Assembly (NCBI GenBank): GCA_934395135.1
Contig: CAKRRK010000005.1
Location: 20,444 to 84,443 of the forward strand
Direction: 5' to 3'
DNA: 64,000 nucleotides
From: an uncultured Eubacteriales bacterium
GTDB taxonomy: Bacteria > Bacillota > Clostridia > Oscillospirales > Butyricicoccaceae
Below are positions 8,550 to 17,289 of the stretch, one piece after another; within the stretch, counting starts at the first letter, position 1, and each line of letters starts with the position of its first letter. A program made the translations under genes and the position numbers. Below the pieces are notes generated by a model, which worked only from the letters and a program-made list of their open reading frames with translations, was not told the DNA's origin and did no database searches.

Positions 8550-9037
8550 ACGCTTTTCCCGACAAACTCCAGTTTGTTGCTTTCTATTCCGCAGTTTTCT
8601 ATAATTATTTCCGACAAAGCTTCAAGCTTGTTTCCATCTGTCTTCTCTTCATCATATTCAATATGTACTTTGTCTATTACAAGATTATTGCCGTCGTCAT
8701 AAGAAACTTCTGTCCGCACACTGCAGGAAATTCCTTCCATTTCTGCAAGTTCTTTGATATATTCCGATAGTTTTCCGCCAATCACACTGAATCCAAGCCG
8801 ATCATTTTTTCGAACCACTTCCTCTGTATGCACCATTTTCTGCTCCTGTAATACCGGAATGTTAAAAAAGTCGTTTTTATACTGTATAACCGGCACCAAC
8901 ACGGATATTATCAGCAGCATTCCAAGGGCAAGCCGCACTATTTCTTTCATCGCAGTTTCTTTCAAAAACGCCATGACCACGCCGGAAAATATAGCTGCGA
9001 CTGTTACGGATACTACAATTTTCCCAAAAAGCTCCAC
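8546..9037 (-). CDS. spoIIIAF: stage III sporulation protein AF
   Basis: A 163-residue protein with two N-terminal transmembrane helices (about 7-25 and 33-50) and a soluble C-terminal domain. This is the SpoIIIAF layout. It starts at ATG 9037, sharing one base with the end of spoIIIAE, and overlaps spoIIIAG by four bases. Function is inferred from family and its fixed operon position. Confidence 0.9.
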   Translation of the reverse strand: MELFGKIVVSVTVAAIFSGVVMAFLKETAMKEIVRLALGMLLIISVLVPVIQYKNDFFNIPVLQEQKMVHTEEVVRKNDRLGFSVIGGKLSEYIKELAEMEGISCSVRTEVSYDDGNNLVIDKVHIEYDEEKTDGNKLEALSEIIIENCGIESNKLEFVGKSV

Positions 9038-10176
9038 TATCCTCTTCCTCCAACTACAATTGAAAAAATCAACTCAAAAAAAACTACTATGCTGCATGCG
9101 CCAAGCATGCCAAGCACCATTCCAAGGCTATCTCCAATCCCCGATATGAATTTCGACAGATGGTTGTCACATACCGGCGATATGACGGCAGTTCCCCCCT
9201 TGAATACCAAATAATTGATGCCGATATGAATAAATGGTATTACGCATATGGCGATGACACAGATTAAACCAAATACGCCTGTGGCATTTTTCAGGATAAC
9301 CGCACCGGAAAGCAAGGATTCCGTTGCATCCGAAATAATCCCGCCCACTACCGGTACCGCACCGGATAAAGCAAACTTTGCAGTCTTTGTCACAGCGCTG
9401 TCCACGCTGCCGCCAATGATCCCGCTGACCGTCAAATAACTGATAAAGACCGTCATGATCAGCTTCAGGGCACCGGTAATAATCCATTTGATAAAGCCGG
9501 CAAGCTTCAGCAGCATATCATTTCCAAGCGCGCAATTTGCAGTAATAATTGCAAGATAAGCGCAAACCATAGGAATGAACACAGAATTTATGGCAGTTAC
9601 CAGGAAATCAAAACAAATCATTGTCACGCTGGATACAACAACACTGGTTGTTGGCGCTCCGGAAACTGCAATGGCAGAGGCCATGACCGGAAGCATTCCC
9701 TTGGAAAAAATATTCAGATCCTGGATGGCGGTAATCGCCATAGAAAGCAGGCTTTTAAAATCTCCGAACGTCATTGACAAGATGGCAAGGATGCCGGCAA
9801 TGCGGATGATATTTTCCATATAGCCGCTTTGCATAGCGTCCGCATATCCCCTGGCAAACCCGCAAATCACCACTACAATGAATATTTTCATTAGAACCTG
9901 AATGACAGAGAAAAAAACTGTTTTCCCTTCTGAACCGGTCTTCTGCAAAATACTCAGTACTTCTTCTCCTAAGTCTAAATCGACAGACGGCTCGTCCCAA
10001 TTTAACAGCTGCCGGCTCTCTGCCGGAACCGACTGGATAATATGGTCGGTTCCCACAATCTCCTCCTGCTGTGCGTAAATATCTTTGTCATACCCGTAGC
10101 AGGTGCCAGAACAAAACCATACCGCCGCGAGAAGGATACCTATTACCGCTACACTTCTTTTTATAAAACATTTCAT
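9037..10176 (-). CDS. spoIIIAE: stage III sporulation protein AE
   Basis: A 379-residue polytopic membrane protein, the largest integral component of the feeding-tube complex. Start taken at ATG 10176, which overlaps the spoIIIAD stop as ATGA and gives an N-terminal signal-like segment (MKCFIKRSVAVIGILLAAVW). Many hydrophobic helices follow from about residue 85; VVGGIISDATESLL and AVISPVCDN are family-like stretches. An upstream start at 10227 would add 17 residues read through spoIIIAD and is less likely. Confidence 0.92.
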   Translation of the reverse strand: MKCFIKRSVAVIGILLAAVWFCSGTCYGYDKDIYAQQEEIVGTDHIIQSVPAESRQLLNWDEPSVDLDLGEEVLSILQKTGSEGKTVFFSVIQVLMKIFIVVVICGFARGYADAMQSGYMENIIRIAGILAILSMTFGDFKSLLSMAITAIQDLNIFSKGMLPVMASAIAVSGAPTTSVVVSSVTMICFDFLVTAINSVFIPMVCAYLAIITANCALGNDMLLKLAGFIKWIITGALKLIMTVFISYLTVSGIIGGSVDSAVTKTAKFALSGAVPVVGGIISDATESLLSGAVILKNATGVFGLICVIAICVIPFIHIGINYLVFKGGTAVISPVCDNHLSKFISGIGDSLGMVLGMLGACSIVVFFELIFSIVVGGRG

Positions 10177-10559
10177 TCGATCAACTGTCCTATCAATTCT
10201 ATGATTTTGGTAAACAACGGCATACATACAATCATTGCACAGCTTATCCCAGCAAGTTCTATTTTTGCCGCAATGGCCGATTCCTCCGCATCCTTGCAGA
10301 CTGCCGACGTAATGCGTACCAACACCGCAATGGCTGCCGCCTTTAATACCGGCAGGTAGATCTCCGAATCAATTTGTGCAAAACGCAAAATCGGCTGAAA
10401 GCTGTCCAGGACATCTTGGATATAGCGAAACGATACCAACAAAAGTATGCTGCCTGCGCATAAAGACAGCAAAATTGCTATCCTGCTGCCGAATCCTTTC
10501 AGTACATAGGACAACACCGCAGCGGTCACTCCAAAAAGGACAATCGTTAAAATGTTCAT
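10173..10559 (-). CDS. spoIIIAD: stage III sporulation protein AD
   Basis: A 128-residue protein with several transmembrane helices, related to SpoIIIAC. The start is the ATG at 10559, just after the spoIIIAC stop; an earlier in-frame codon adds five residues. Y-I-L-K-type hydrophobic blocks and ITSAVCKDAEESAIAAKIEL match the family. It belongs to the membrane base of the SpoIIIA complex. Confidence 0.9.
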   Translation of the reverse strand: MNILTIVLFGVTAAVLSYVLKGFGSRIAILLSLCAGSILLLVSFRYIQDVLDSFQPILRFAQIDSEIYLPVLKAAAIAVLVRITSAVCKDAEESAIAAKIELAGISCAMIVCMPLFTKIIELIGQLIE

Positions 10560-10563
10560 GCCA

Positions 10564-10758
10564 TCAGAACCCAAACACCGATTTGATCAATGCGAACAAT
10601 TCATTTATTTTTTGCACTACCATCATCAGCACAACAATCAGCCCTGCAAGGGTCGTCATCATTGCCTGTTCTTCTCTTCCGGATCGCACCAGCAACTGAT
10701 TTAAAACCGCAACAATAATCCCGATGGCGGCAATTTTAAAAATCAAATCAATTTCCAT
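10564..10758 (-). CDS. spoIIIAC: stage III sporulation protein AC
   Basis: A 64-residue protein with two transmembrane helices (about 6-23 and 33-50), the usual length and layout of SpoIIIAC. Sequence begins MEIDLIFKIAAIGIIV. It lies ten bp after spoIIIAB and four bp before spoIIIAD in the fixed operon order. Confidence 0.93.
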   Translation of the reverse strand: MEIDLIFKIAAIGIIVAVLNQLLVRSGREEQAMMTTLAGLIVVLMMVVQKINELFALIKSVFGF

Positions 10759-10768
10759 ACCACGCCAC

Positions 10769-11281
10769 CTAAATCAGTACCAGGACCAAAAGCAATCCTG
10801 CGGCAAAGGAACATGTTTTGTAAATGCGCCCCTTTGTTTTTGCGGTTTGTTTTAGTTCCTCCGCACGCTGCACCAGACTGTCTGCTGCACAATGAAGGGA
10901 ATGCACCTGCTGAATTTTATCATAACGACCTAAAAAATCCCCCACATCCAAAAGCACTCTTGCATCCTCTGGATAAAAATACTTTTCAATATGCTCTGCC
11001 ACCGTTTTCTTCCATAAGAAAATCAGAGAAGCTTCCGGATCGGTCTGCATTTTCTGTCGGAGGGAGGAAAAAAACAAACCGGTAAATCCATTCATTTCTG
11101 ATAATTCTTCGATAATCTGTGTAATCGGTGTAAGTTTGTACTCAATTTCATTCGCGATGTGCCGAACCGCGGAAATCATGCAGGTCGTAGCGTCCGCTTT
11201 CTTTTGCAGGCGCTGTGTCAGTGTCATTCCAAATGCAATGCCGCAAAAGATAATTAGTACCGCTCCCAATAATTTATACAT
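10769..11281 (-). CDS. spoIIIAB: stage III sporulation protein AB
   Basis: A 170-residue protein with a helix at each end (about 2-19 and 153-169) and a helical soluble middle; SpoIIIAB resembles GspF-type secretion proteins. Family signs are TCMISAVRHIANEIEY and LLDVGDFLGRYD. It overlaps spoIIIAA by eight bases, implying coupled translation. Confidence 0.92.
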   Translation of the reverse strand: MYKLLGAVLIIFCGIAFGMTLTQRLQKKADATTCMISAVRHIANEIEYKLTPITQIIEELSEMNGFTGLFFSSLRQKMQTDPEASLIFLWKKTVAEHIEKYFYPEDARVLLDVGDFLGRYDKIQQVHSLHCAADSLVQRAEELKQTAKTKGRIYKTCSFAAGLLLVLVLI

Positions 11282-12176
11282 CTGTTTTCCCTCCCATATT
11301 TTTTACAACATATGTTCGATTTCCATAGGACGCTTGAATTTCTACCGTTTTTTCAAAAAAACCGGTGTGAAGCAATCCCTGCAAATAGGGCCGCCGACAC
11401 AAATCCTCCATGCTGTCGCCATGAATGGAAGCTATGATCGTAACCCCGCTGTAAAGGCAGGCTCCTATCGCCGCGATATCCTTTTCAGATGTCAATTCGT
11501 CCATAATAAGCAACTGCGGCGACATCGTTTTAATCTGCATAATTGCCGCCACATGTTTTGGGCAGTTGTCCATGACATCCAAACTGTTTCCAAAGGTAAA
11601 CTGCGGTTCTCCCAAATAACAGCCACAAATTTCACACCGCTCGTCAGCGACAGCAGTTTTTATGCCCTGCATCGACGCAAGCCGGGCAATATCCCGCAGC
11701 AGCGTGGTCTTCCCCATTCCGGACCTGGAAATAATCAACGTGTTATATCCCAGAATCTCTCCCATAATCGGCTCTGCCACATTCAAATGTTCTTTTGCCA
11801 CGCGAATATTCAGAGAGGAAATATGCTGAAACGATAAAATTTCTTCTCCGCTGCAGGCGGTTGTCCCGCAAATGCCGATACGATGTCCTCCCTTTACTGT
11901 AATGAATCCCTGTCGTATGCTATCCTGAAACGAATAAATCGAATATTCTACCGCCCGCATCACTATTTCCGCCAGAACATCTCGTGTCACGAAAGTATCC
12001 GGAATTTCCTGCTCTGCGCCAGATATCAAGAGGGATATGTTTTTCCCTATCCGGAGCCGTATTTCTTCTATCCCATCAAACTGTTTGGCTCCCCTGATTT
12101 TTTTCTGCCACTGGAGCGGAAGGCAGGCTATCGCAGTTTGTACTTCTTTTCTTTTTATTTGTTCCATCTCGTTCAC
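11274..12176 (-). CDS. spoIIIAA: stage III sporulation protein AA, ATPase
   Basis: A 300-residue secretion-type ATPase, the first gene of the spoIIIA operon and the presumed motor of the mother-cell channel. The N-terminal domain carries EIRLRIGKN and the R-G-G-R-I-G-like stretch GGHRIGICG. Walker A is SRSGMGKTTLL near residue 150-160, Walker B is QLLIMDEL near 216, followed by a conserved TIIASIHG. In Bacillus the operon is read by sigma-E; I see no convincing sigma-E box in the 270 bp upstream. Confidence 0.95.
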   Translation of the reverse strand: MNEMEQIKRKEVQTAIACLPLQWQKKIRGAKQFDGIEEIRLRIGKNISLLISGAEQEIPDTFVTRDVLAEIVMRAVEYSIYSFQDSIRQGFITVKGGHRIGICGTTACSGEEILSFQHISSLNIRVAKEHLNVAEPIMGEILGYNTLIISRSGMGKTTLLRDIARLASMQGIKTAVADERCEICGCYLGEPQFTFGNSLDVMDNCPKHVAAIMQIKTMSPQLLIMDELTSEKDIAAIGACLYSGVTIIASIHGDSMEDLCRRPYLQGLLHTGFFEKTVEIQASYGNRTYVVKNMGGKTDV

Positions 12177-12363
12177 CTGCTATATCCTATGTCTGCCCCC
12201 TCTGCCTTAGACCAAAAGTTTGTCCTGGCGTTTTGAATCTAAAGCAAAAAAAGCAGCCGCCATAGGCTTATAGCGTCTGGTTTCTATTTTTCCATGGTCA
12301 CTTTATATACTCCTTATCAACGGTAAAAGATCGAACGATGTCAGAAAGCACCGGAATGCTTGA

Positions 12364-12392
12364 TTGACAAACGAATGCCCAAATGATAGAAT
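12364..12392 (+). promoter_or_regulatory. sigma-A promoter of tRNA-Leu
   Basis: TTGACA (12364-12369), 17-bp spacer, TAGAAT (12387-12392), giving a start about 50 nt before the tRNA. This is the only strong promoter in the spoIIIAA-tRNA gap (12177-12448), which otherwise holds nothing I can identify. Confidence 0.8.
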
Positions 12393-12448
12393 ACAATTTG
12401 TTATGTGTCGTCACAAATCCAGCGGCGATACACAGATCAGTAAAAGAT

Positions 12449-12533
12449 GCGCCTGTGATGGAATTGGTAGACATGCGAGATTTAGGTTCTCGTGCAGCGA
12501 TGCGTGTGGGTTCGAGTCCCTTCAGGCGCACCA
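12449..12533 (+). tRNA. tRNA-Leu (anticodon TAG)
   Basis: An 85-nt class II tRNA with a 7-bp acceptor stem (GCGCCTG/CAGGCGC), discriminator A and an encoded CCA. The anticodon arm is CGAGA-TTTAGGT-TCTCG with TAG central, reading CTA and related Leu codons. A variable arm and the T-arm (GTGGG-TTCGAGT-CCC) follow. It stands alone, with its own promoter, directly before the accessory insert. Confidence 0.96.
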
Positions 12534-12542
12534 AACCAATAT

Positions 12543-12580
12543 AATCCGAACCCGTTTCCGATTGGCGATGGGTTCGGATT
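12543..12580 (+). terminator. tRNA-Leu terminator
   Basis: An 11-bp perfect inverted repeat AATCCGAACCC/GGGTTCGGATT, followed by ATTGCTTTTCTTT. It ends the tRNA-Leu transcript, so the endonuclease gene beyond needs its own promoter. Confidence 0.7.
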
Positions 12581-12751
12581 ATTGCTTTTCTTTGGCGGAT
12601 ACGAAACTGCCCATTTCCAAAAACGGAGTAGAACGCAAACTCACTTTTAAACCAAAAGGCGCACGAAAAAAGAAACTGTATAATTAAGAAAAAGGATATT
12701 AAGAAAGATATTGATGATGGAACAGCACCCACGCAAACCGTCACAAAAGAG

Positions 12752-12925
12752 ATGGTTCAGGAAATTAGGGAACAGTTTGCAAGTGAGATAGGGCGAAAAC
12801 CCACAAAGGATGAAATAGTCGCTGCGGTGACGGCAGCGGTATCTCAACGGACGGGTATAGGTAAAAAACAGTCAAAAATTGTGGAAACGCTGATGAAGCT
12901 GTTTATGCGGGGAATGGATGGGTAA
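12752..12925 (+). CDS. small hypothetical protein, possibly a remnant
   Basis: A 57-residue ORF (starts MVQEIREQFASEIGRKPTKD, ends RGMDG) that overlaps the start of the endonuclease gene by eight bases. The reading frame stays open back to 12632, encoding charged sequence but without ATG, GTG or TTG, so it may be the tail of a truncated gene. The ribosome-binding site is weak. I do not recognise a family. The overlap suggests it was once, or still is, translationally coupled to the next gene. Confidence 0.4.
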   Translation: MVQEIREQFASEIGRKPTKDEIVAAVTAAVSQRTGIGKKQSKIVETLMKLFMRGMDG

Positions 12926-14630
12926 AATGAGAATGTCAAAAGAACAGGCAGAAGAACTACGAAATGCTACACACAGATCAGATGATGCAATATATCATGA
13001 AACCCAGATTGAAGAATTCATCAAAAGTTGCGAAATGAGCGCTTATGGTATCAATATTCTCATTAATTGCTGCTATAATTTCCATGGTTATTACCCTTTT
13101 GCATTAAATAATGAATTGAATGGAGGGATAATGTTGTCACATAATAATAACGAAAGTTGTTTTATAGATCATAACGATATCCCCAAGACAATCAACGGAA
13201 GAAATGACTGGCGTGCTTGTGTTGGAAAGAGTATTCATTTTCAATATGGAGATATCACGGGACAATTAAAAATCATCGACTACAACCCCAAGAAAACTTT
13301 ATTGCTTGTAGCGTACAAGGGAGCAGTATCGAAGATTTATGTTGCACAGCTCATAAAAGGACAGCTGGGCAATATTATTGGTGCAATCAATCATAACCAT
13401 GCATATCGTCCTGGAGATATAGTCCACACAAAGTCCGGCAATATAAAGATAATCGAACAACTCATCGAGACTGACAATAAAGGATGGAGACAAAAGGCAT
13501 ATCGCTATCAATGTCTCCAATGTGGACATATTGGTAAAAAACTTGAAGGTAGTATAAGAAAGCACACGGGCTGTGAAGCCTGCACAGGGATAGTTGTTAC
13601 GGATAAAAACTGTATTGCCCATACTTCGCCAGAAATCGTGCAATATTTGGTCAATCCTAAGGATGGTTTTTTGTATTCTCGTGGCAGCGTTAAAAAAGTA
13701 AGAGTACGCTGTCCCGACTGTAATAATGAATTTATGGTTTCCGTTTCTAAACTGGTTAGCAGAGGGTTGAAATGTCAATTTTGTGGAGACGGAGTATCTG
13801 TTCCAGAAAAATACGCAGCAGAACTTCTATCGCAAATTGAGAATCAAACAGGCAAGCATTTTTCAAGGCAAGTTAAGTTTGATTGGTCTGCTCCGTTAAT
13901 CTACGATTTTGTTTGTGCTGAAGACAAACTGATTATAGAAACGCATGGTATTCAACATTATAACGGCGGATTTCATACTTATGGTGCGCGCTCATTACAG
14001 GAGGAACAGGCTAATGATATAGAAAAGGCGTATTTAGCGACAAGCCACGGATATCATGTTCTTGTTGTTGATTGTCGCTATTCTGAATATGATTTTTTAA
14101 TGCAAGCATTCAAAACTTCCGCTCTGCTTCAAGAACTGTATCCACAAGTGAGTATAGATTATGATAAATGCTTTGCTCGTTCACAGAAGACATTGGTTAG
14201 AGATGTTGCTGATTTATATAACGAAGGAATAACAAGAAATGAGATTGCAAAGAAGCTGGACATAGGGGCAACAACGACTTCTCGTTATTTGAGACGCGCA
14301 ACGGATCTCGGGTGGTGCAGCTATGATCCTCATAAAGAGATGAGGAAAAGTGCTATTCAAAACTCGCCCAACCGAAAAGTTAAAGTGCGTTGTAATGAGA
14401 CAGGAGAGGTATTTGAAACGATTACAGAAGCCGCGAAGTGGTGTGGCATATCGGTTTCTTCTATCTCTGTATTTTTGAAGCAAAAAAGAAGAAGATCGAG
14501 TGCAGGTAAACATCCTAAAACCGGGCAAAAACTTACATGGAGTATAGTCAAACAATATGACCGCGAATACAAGCAAGAAAAAGCTGACATAGGAATCTTT
14601 AGCGAAGTGGATAGTGCAGTTGAGGATTAG
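12918..14630 (+). CDS. homing-endonuclease-like protein with zinc ribbons and NUMOD1-like domain
   Basis: A 570-residue protein, visibly more AT-rich than its neighbours. In order: an N-terminal unknown region; two CxxC...CxxC zinc ribbons near residues 199-222 and 265-290; a Vsr/PD-(D/E)xK-like nuclease core with YD330F, IIE341TH343 and G-I-Q-H347-Y; a helix-turn-helix near 400-450 (GITRNEIAKKLDIG); and a NUMOD1-like DNA-binding repeat near 475-540 (CNETGEVFETITEAAKWCGI). Zinc finger plus nuclease plus NUMOD is a homing-endonuclease layout, here free-standing with no intron or intein visible. GCGGGG precedes ATG 12918; ATG 12927 or 12933 are alternatives. The inferred role is site-specific DNA cleavage promoting its own spread. 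Confidence 0.7.
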   Translation: MGKMRMSKEQAEELRNATHRSDDAIYHETQIEEFIKSCEMSAYGINILINCCYNFHGYYPFALNNELNGGIMLSHNNNESCFIDHNDIPKTINGRNDWRACVGKSIHFQYGDITGQLKIIDYNPKKTLLLVAYKGAVSKIYVAQLIKGQLGNIIGAINHNHAYRPGDIVHTKSGNIKIIEQLIETDNKGWRQKAYRYQCLQCGHIGKKLEGSIRKHTGCEACTGIVVTDKNCIAHTSPEIVQYLVNPKDGFLYSRGSVKKVRVRCPDCNNEFMVSVSKLVSRGLKCQFCGDGVSVPEKYAAELLSQIENQTGKHFSRQVKFDWSAPLIYDFVCAEDKLIIETHGIQHYNGGFHTYGARSLQEEQANDIEKAYLATSHGYHVLVVDCRYSEYDFLMQAFKTSALLQELYPQVSIDYDKCFARSQKTLVRDVADLYNEGITRNEIAKKLDIGATTTSRYLRRATDLGWCSYDPHKEMRKSAIQNSPNRKVKVRCNETGEVFETITEAAKWCGISVSSISVFLKQKRRRSSAGKHPKTGQKLTWSIVKQYDREYKQEKADIGIFSEVDSAVED

Positions 14631-14703
14631 CATACTGAAAAACTATCCCGACTGTCTTTCCTCTCTGTTGATAATCCCATAGACAAACCCGCAATGCACA
14701 AAA

Positions 14704-14744
14704 AAACACAACAAAAGCCATATCGCCGGCTTTGTTGTGTTTTT
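14704..14744. terminator. bidirectional terminator
   Basis: Inverted repeat AACACAACAAA.GCC/GGCTTTGTTGTGTT with T-runs on both strands. It lies between the convergent endonuclease gene and the exonuclease gene and can serve both. Confidence 0.85.
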
Positions 14745-14749
14745 TATTC

Positions 14750-15352
14750 TTATACACATTTTTTAACATTTTTGCAGTTGATAATGCCGCCATTGCGAAC
14801 CTTGCCGATGCTCAAACCAACACACTGCGCGAGACTCCTGCCGTCCCGACATCGCATCTTTTGCAGGGAATTTTTAAAGATCTCCGCCGCGGCAATGGCA
14901 TCGCTTTGCGGATTATGGTGATTCAGCGGAATCCCCAAACAATCCGACACGGTTTTCAGCTTGTGATTTTCCATTTCTGGCCATACCTTTTGCGACACCC
15001 GTACTGTACATATATAATCCATATCCGGCACCACAATGTGGTAATATTCCAGAAGCTTTACCAGCACCTGCATATCAAAATCAGCATTGTGGCAAATTAC
15101 CAGACTGCCGTAAAATGCTCCTTTGATTTTTTCCCATACTCTATCAAAGGTCTCCGCCTTTTCCACCATTCTTTTTGTAATATGATGTATTTTCATATTA
15201 TACCAGCAAAATTTTCCAAATTCTTTCGGCGGTTTTATATAAAAATGTTCTGTCCAAAGCAATTGACCTTCTTCATATACGGCAATCCCAATGGCACAGG
15301 CGCTTTCATAACTGGAGTTTGCCGTTTCAAAATCAATTCCAAGGTATCTCAT
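14750..15352 (-). CDS. DEDDh 3'-5' exonuclease (DnaQ-like)
   Basis: A 200-residue exonuclease of the DNA polymerase III epsilon superfamily. Start chosen at ATG 15352, after AGAGAGG, so the protein begins MRYLGIDFETANSS and the catalytic Exo I motif (DFETAN) is at the N-terminus. Exo II is CHNADFD near residue 95 and Exo III is H-N-P-Q-S-D near 150. No polymerase or BRCT domain is attached except a short C-terminal tail. It may trim DNA or RNA; the substrate is unknown. Confidence 0.88.
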   Translation of the reverse strand: MRYLGIDFETANSSYESACAIGIAVYEEGQLLWTEHFYIKPPKEFGKFCWYNMKIHHITKRMVEKAETFDRVWEKIKGAFYGSLVICHNADFDMQVLVKLLEYYHIVVPDMDYICTVRVSQKVWPEMENHKLKTVSDCLGIPLNHHNPQSDAIAAAEIFKNSLQKMRCRDGRSLAQCVGLSIGKVRNGGIINCKNVKKCV

Positions 15353-15425
15353 ACAGACACGCCTCTCTTTACCGTTACTTTTTTTATTGTAGCGCAATCT
15401 TTTTCATTTTTCAAACCAATTTCTA

Positions 15426-15454
15426 TTTTCAATCCCTGAAATTTATTGTATAAT
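15426..15454 (+). promoter_or_regulatory. candidate promoter of the Lrp-aminotransferase pair
   Basis: TTTTCA, 17-bp spacer, TATAAT. The -35 is poor. Its 150-nt leader contains an inverted repeat GCTGTAT/ATACAGC (15475-15507), which could be an RNA hairpin or a regulator site. Confidence 0.4.
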
Positions 15455-15608
15455 AAAAAACAATTATAAACTGCTGCTGTATTTTTGGTGTATGGTACTC
15501 ATACAGCAACGTTCACGCTTTGTTTTTGTGATTACTTCCAACTTTCATTTTTTTGAAATCCCTCCTCTTGTCTGAGGGTAGAATACATTTTTACAGGAGG
15601 TCATTTTT

Positions 15609-16097
15609 ATGGACAAGATTTTATCTTTGTTAAACAACGACGCGCGCCTCTCCACTGCAGAGATCGCCAAAATCGCCGGCATTTCTGAGGCGGAAGCCGC
15701 CGCGGCGATTAAAGCATATGAAGAAAACAATACCATTATTGGATACAAAACAATCATTGACTGGGACAAAGTCGACCATGCGGAAGAAATGGTCACTGCT
15801 TTTATCGAAGTAAAAACAACGCCGCAAAAGGACATTGGCTTTGACGAAATCGCACAAAAAATCGCTTCCTGTCCGGAAGTGGAATCGGTTTATTTAATGT
15901 CTGGCGGCTTTGATTTGTCTGTCATTGTTTCCGGCAGGTCTCTCCGGGAAATTTCCCGCTTTGTATCGGAACATCTTGCTTCCATTGAAGCTGTACAATC
16001 TACTTCCACGCATTTTATTTTAAAAAAGTATAAAGAGCAGGGCGTAGATTTTGCAGCTACCTCAAAAGACGAAAGAGAGGTCCTTTTTTCATGGTAG
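15609..16097 (+). CDS. Lrp/AsnC family transcriptional regulator
   Basis: A 162-residue regulator with an N-terminal winged HTH (ILSLLNNDARLSTAEIAKIAG) and a C-terminal RAM/AsnC ligand-binding domain (residues about 65-145; VESVYLMSGGFDLSVIVSG). AGGAGG lies upstream of ATG. It overlaps the aminotransferase by seven bases, so it probably senses an amino acid and controls this pair. Confidence 0.93.
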   Translation: MDKILSLLNNDARLSTAEIAKIAGISEAEAAAAIKAYEENNTIIGYKTIIDWDKVDHAEEMVTAFIEVKTTPQKDIGFDEIAQKIASCPEVESVYLMSGGFDLSVIVSGRSLREISRFVSEHLASIEAVQSTSTHFILKKYKEQGVDFAATSKDEREVLFSW

Positions 16098-17266
16098 ATG
16101 TGAGGCAGCTGTATTCCGACCGGGCAAGAGACATTAAGCCATCCGGAATCCGCAAATTCTTTGACATTGTTTCCACAATGGAAGACGCTATTTCCCTTGG
16201 CGTCGGCGAGCCGGATTTCAAAACACCCTGGCAGGTGCGCCGCGCCGGTATTTCCGCAATTGAAAAGGGGTTTACTTTTTATACTTCGAACTGGGGCCTA
16301 AAAGAATTGCGCATGGAAATTTCTAAAATGGTGCAACGAAAATATCATGTGCATTATCATCCTGACAATGAAATCATTGTAACCGTCGGCGGCAGCGAGG
16401 CAATTGACAATGCAATGCGTGCATTTTTATCCTTTGGCGACGAAGTGCTCATCCCTGAGCCTTCCTTTGTCTGCTACAGTCCTCTTGCGCATCTTGCGGG
16501 AGGCATTCCTGTTCCAGTACGGACGCGAGAGGAACATGAATTCAAATTAATGCCGGAAGATTTAAAGGCAGCAATTACCGAAAAAACAAAGCTTCTCATC
16601 CTGCCGTATCCGAACAACCCAACTGGCGCAATTATGAATCGTCAAGAACTGTCTGCGATTGCAGATGTGTTAAAAGACACCAATGTCCTGGTGCTTTCCG
16701 ATGAAATCTACTGCGACCTTACCTATAAAGGTGAGCATGTCTGCTTTGCAGACGTGGAGGGAATGCGGGAACGTACCATCGTGATTAACGGTTTTTCCAA
16801 ATCCTACGCAATGACCGGCTGGCGGGTTGGTTGGGCAATGGCTCCCAAAGACCTCATCGCTCCCATCTGTAAAATTCATCAGTATGGTATTATGAGTGCG
16901 CCGACGATCAGCCAGTTCGCAGCAATTGAGGCGCTGCGTTCCGGCGACAAGGACATTCAGTATATGCAGGAACAGTACGATATCCGGCGACGCTTTGTGG
17001 TTTCCTCCCTGCGGTCTATGGGGCTTTCATGCTTTGAGCCATTGGGCGCGTTTTATGTGTTCCCATCCATCCAGTCCACTGGTCTTTCCTCGGATGATTT
17101 TTGTGAACGGCTTTTAAAATCCAAAAAAGTTGCGGTCGTTCCCGGCAACGCATTCGGAGACTGCGGCGAAGGGTTTGTCCGCATCTCCTACTCCTATTCT
17201 ATGAAACATTTAAAAACTGCAATGACCCGTATTGCGGAATTTTTAGAAGAACTTCAGGAAAAGTAA
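16091..17266 (+). CDS. class I/II PLP aminotransferase
   Basis: A 391-residue fold-type I aminotransferase. Visible motifs are LGVGEPDF near residue 36, ILPYPNNPTGA (substrate-contacting Asn-Pro), VLSDEIYCDL (Asp contacting PLP nitrogen), and NGFSKSYAMTGWRVGW with the PLP-binding lysine in FSKS. The Lrp-aminotransferase pairing and the sequence type match the AraT/PatA group, which acts on aromatic or branched amino acids or N-acetyl-diaminopimelate; the exact substrate cannot be read. If aromatic, it would supply the last step after the pheA product made further along this window. Confidence 0.92.
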   Translation: MVDVRQLYSDRARDIKPSGIRKFFDIVSTMEDAISLGVGEPDFKTPWQVRRAGISAIEKGFTFYTSNWGLKELRMEISKMVQRKYHVHYHPDNEIIVTVGGSEAIDNAMRAFLSFGDEVLIPEPSFVCYSPLAHLAGGIPVPVRTREEHEFKLMPEDLKAAITEKTKLLILPYPNNPTGAIMNRQELSAIADVLKDTNVLVLSDEIYCDLTYKGEHVCFADVEGMRERTIVINGFSKSYAMTGWRVGWAMAPKDLIAPICKIHQYGIMSAPTISQFAAIEALRSGDKDIQYMQEQYDIRRRFVVSSLRSMGLSCFEPLGAFYVFPSIQSTGLSSDDFCERLLKSKKVAVVPGNAFGDCGEGFVRISYSYSMKHLKTAMTRIAEFLEELQEK

Positions 17267-17289
17267 GGTTTCCTCCTCGAATCGAATAG

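Noticed and set aside
12177..12363. A sigma-E promoter before spoIIIAA
   Set aside because: Weak resemblance only (ACATAGGATAT near the start codon); spacing and -35 do not fit.
12364..12687. A plus-strand ORF across tRNA-Leu
   Set aside because: It begins in the promoter and runs through the tRNA; chance reading.
12449..14703. A tRNA-site-specific integration with duplicated 3' end
   Set aside because: I found no copy of the tRNA 3' end on the far side and no integrase gene.
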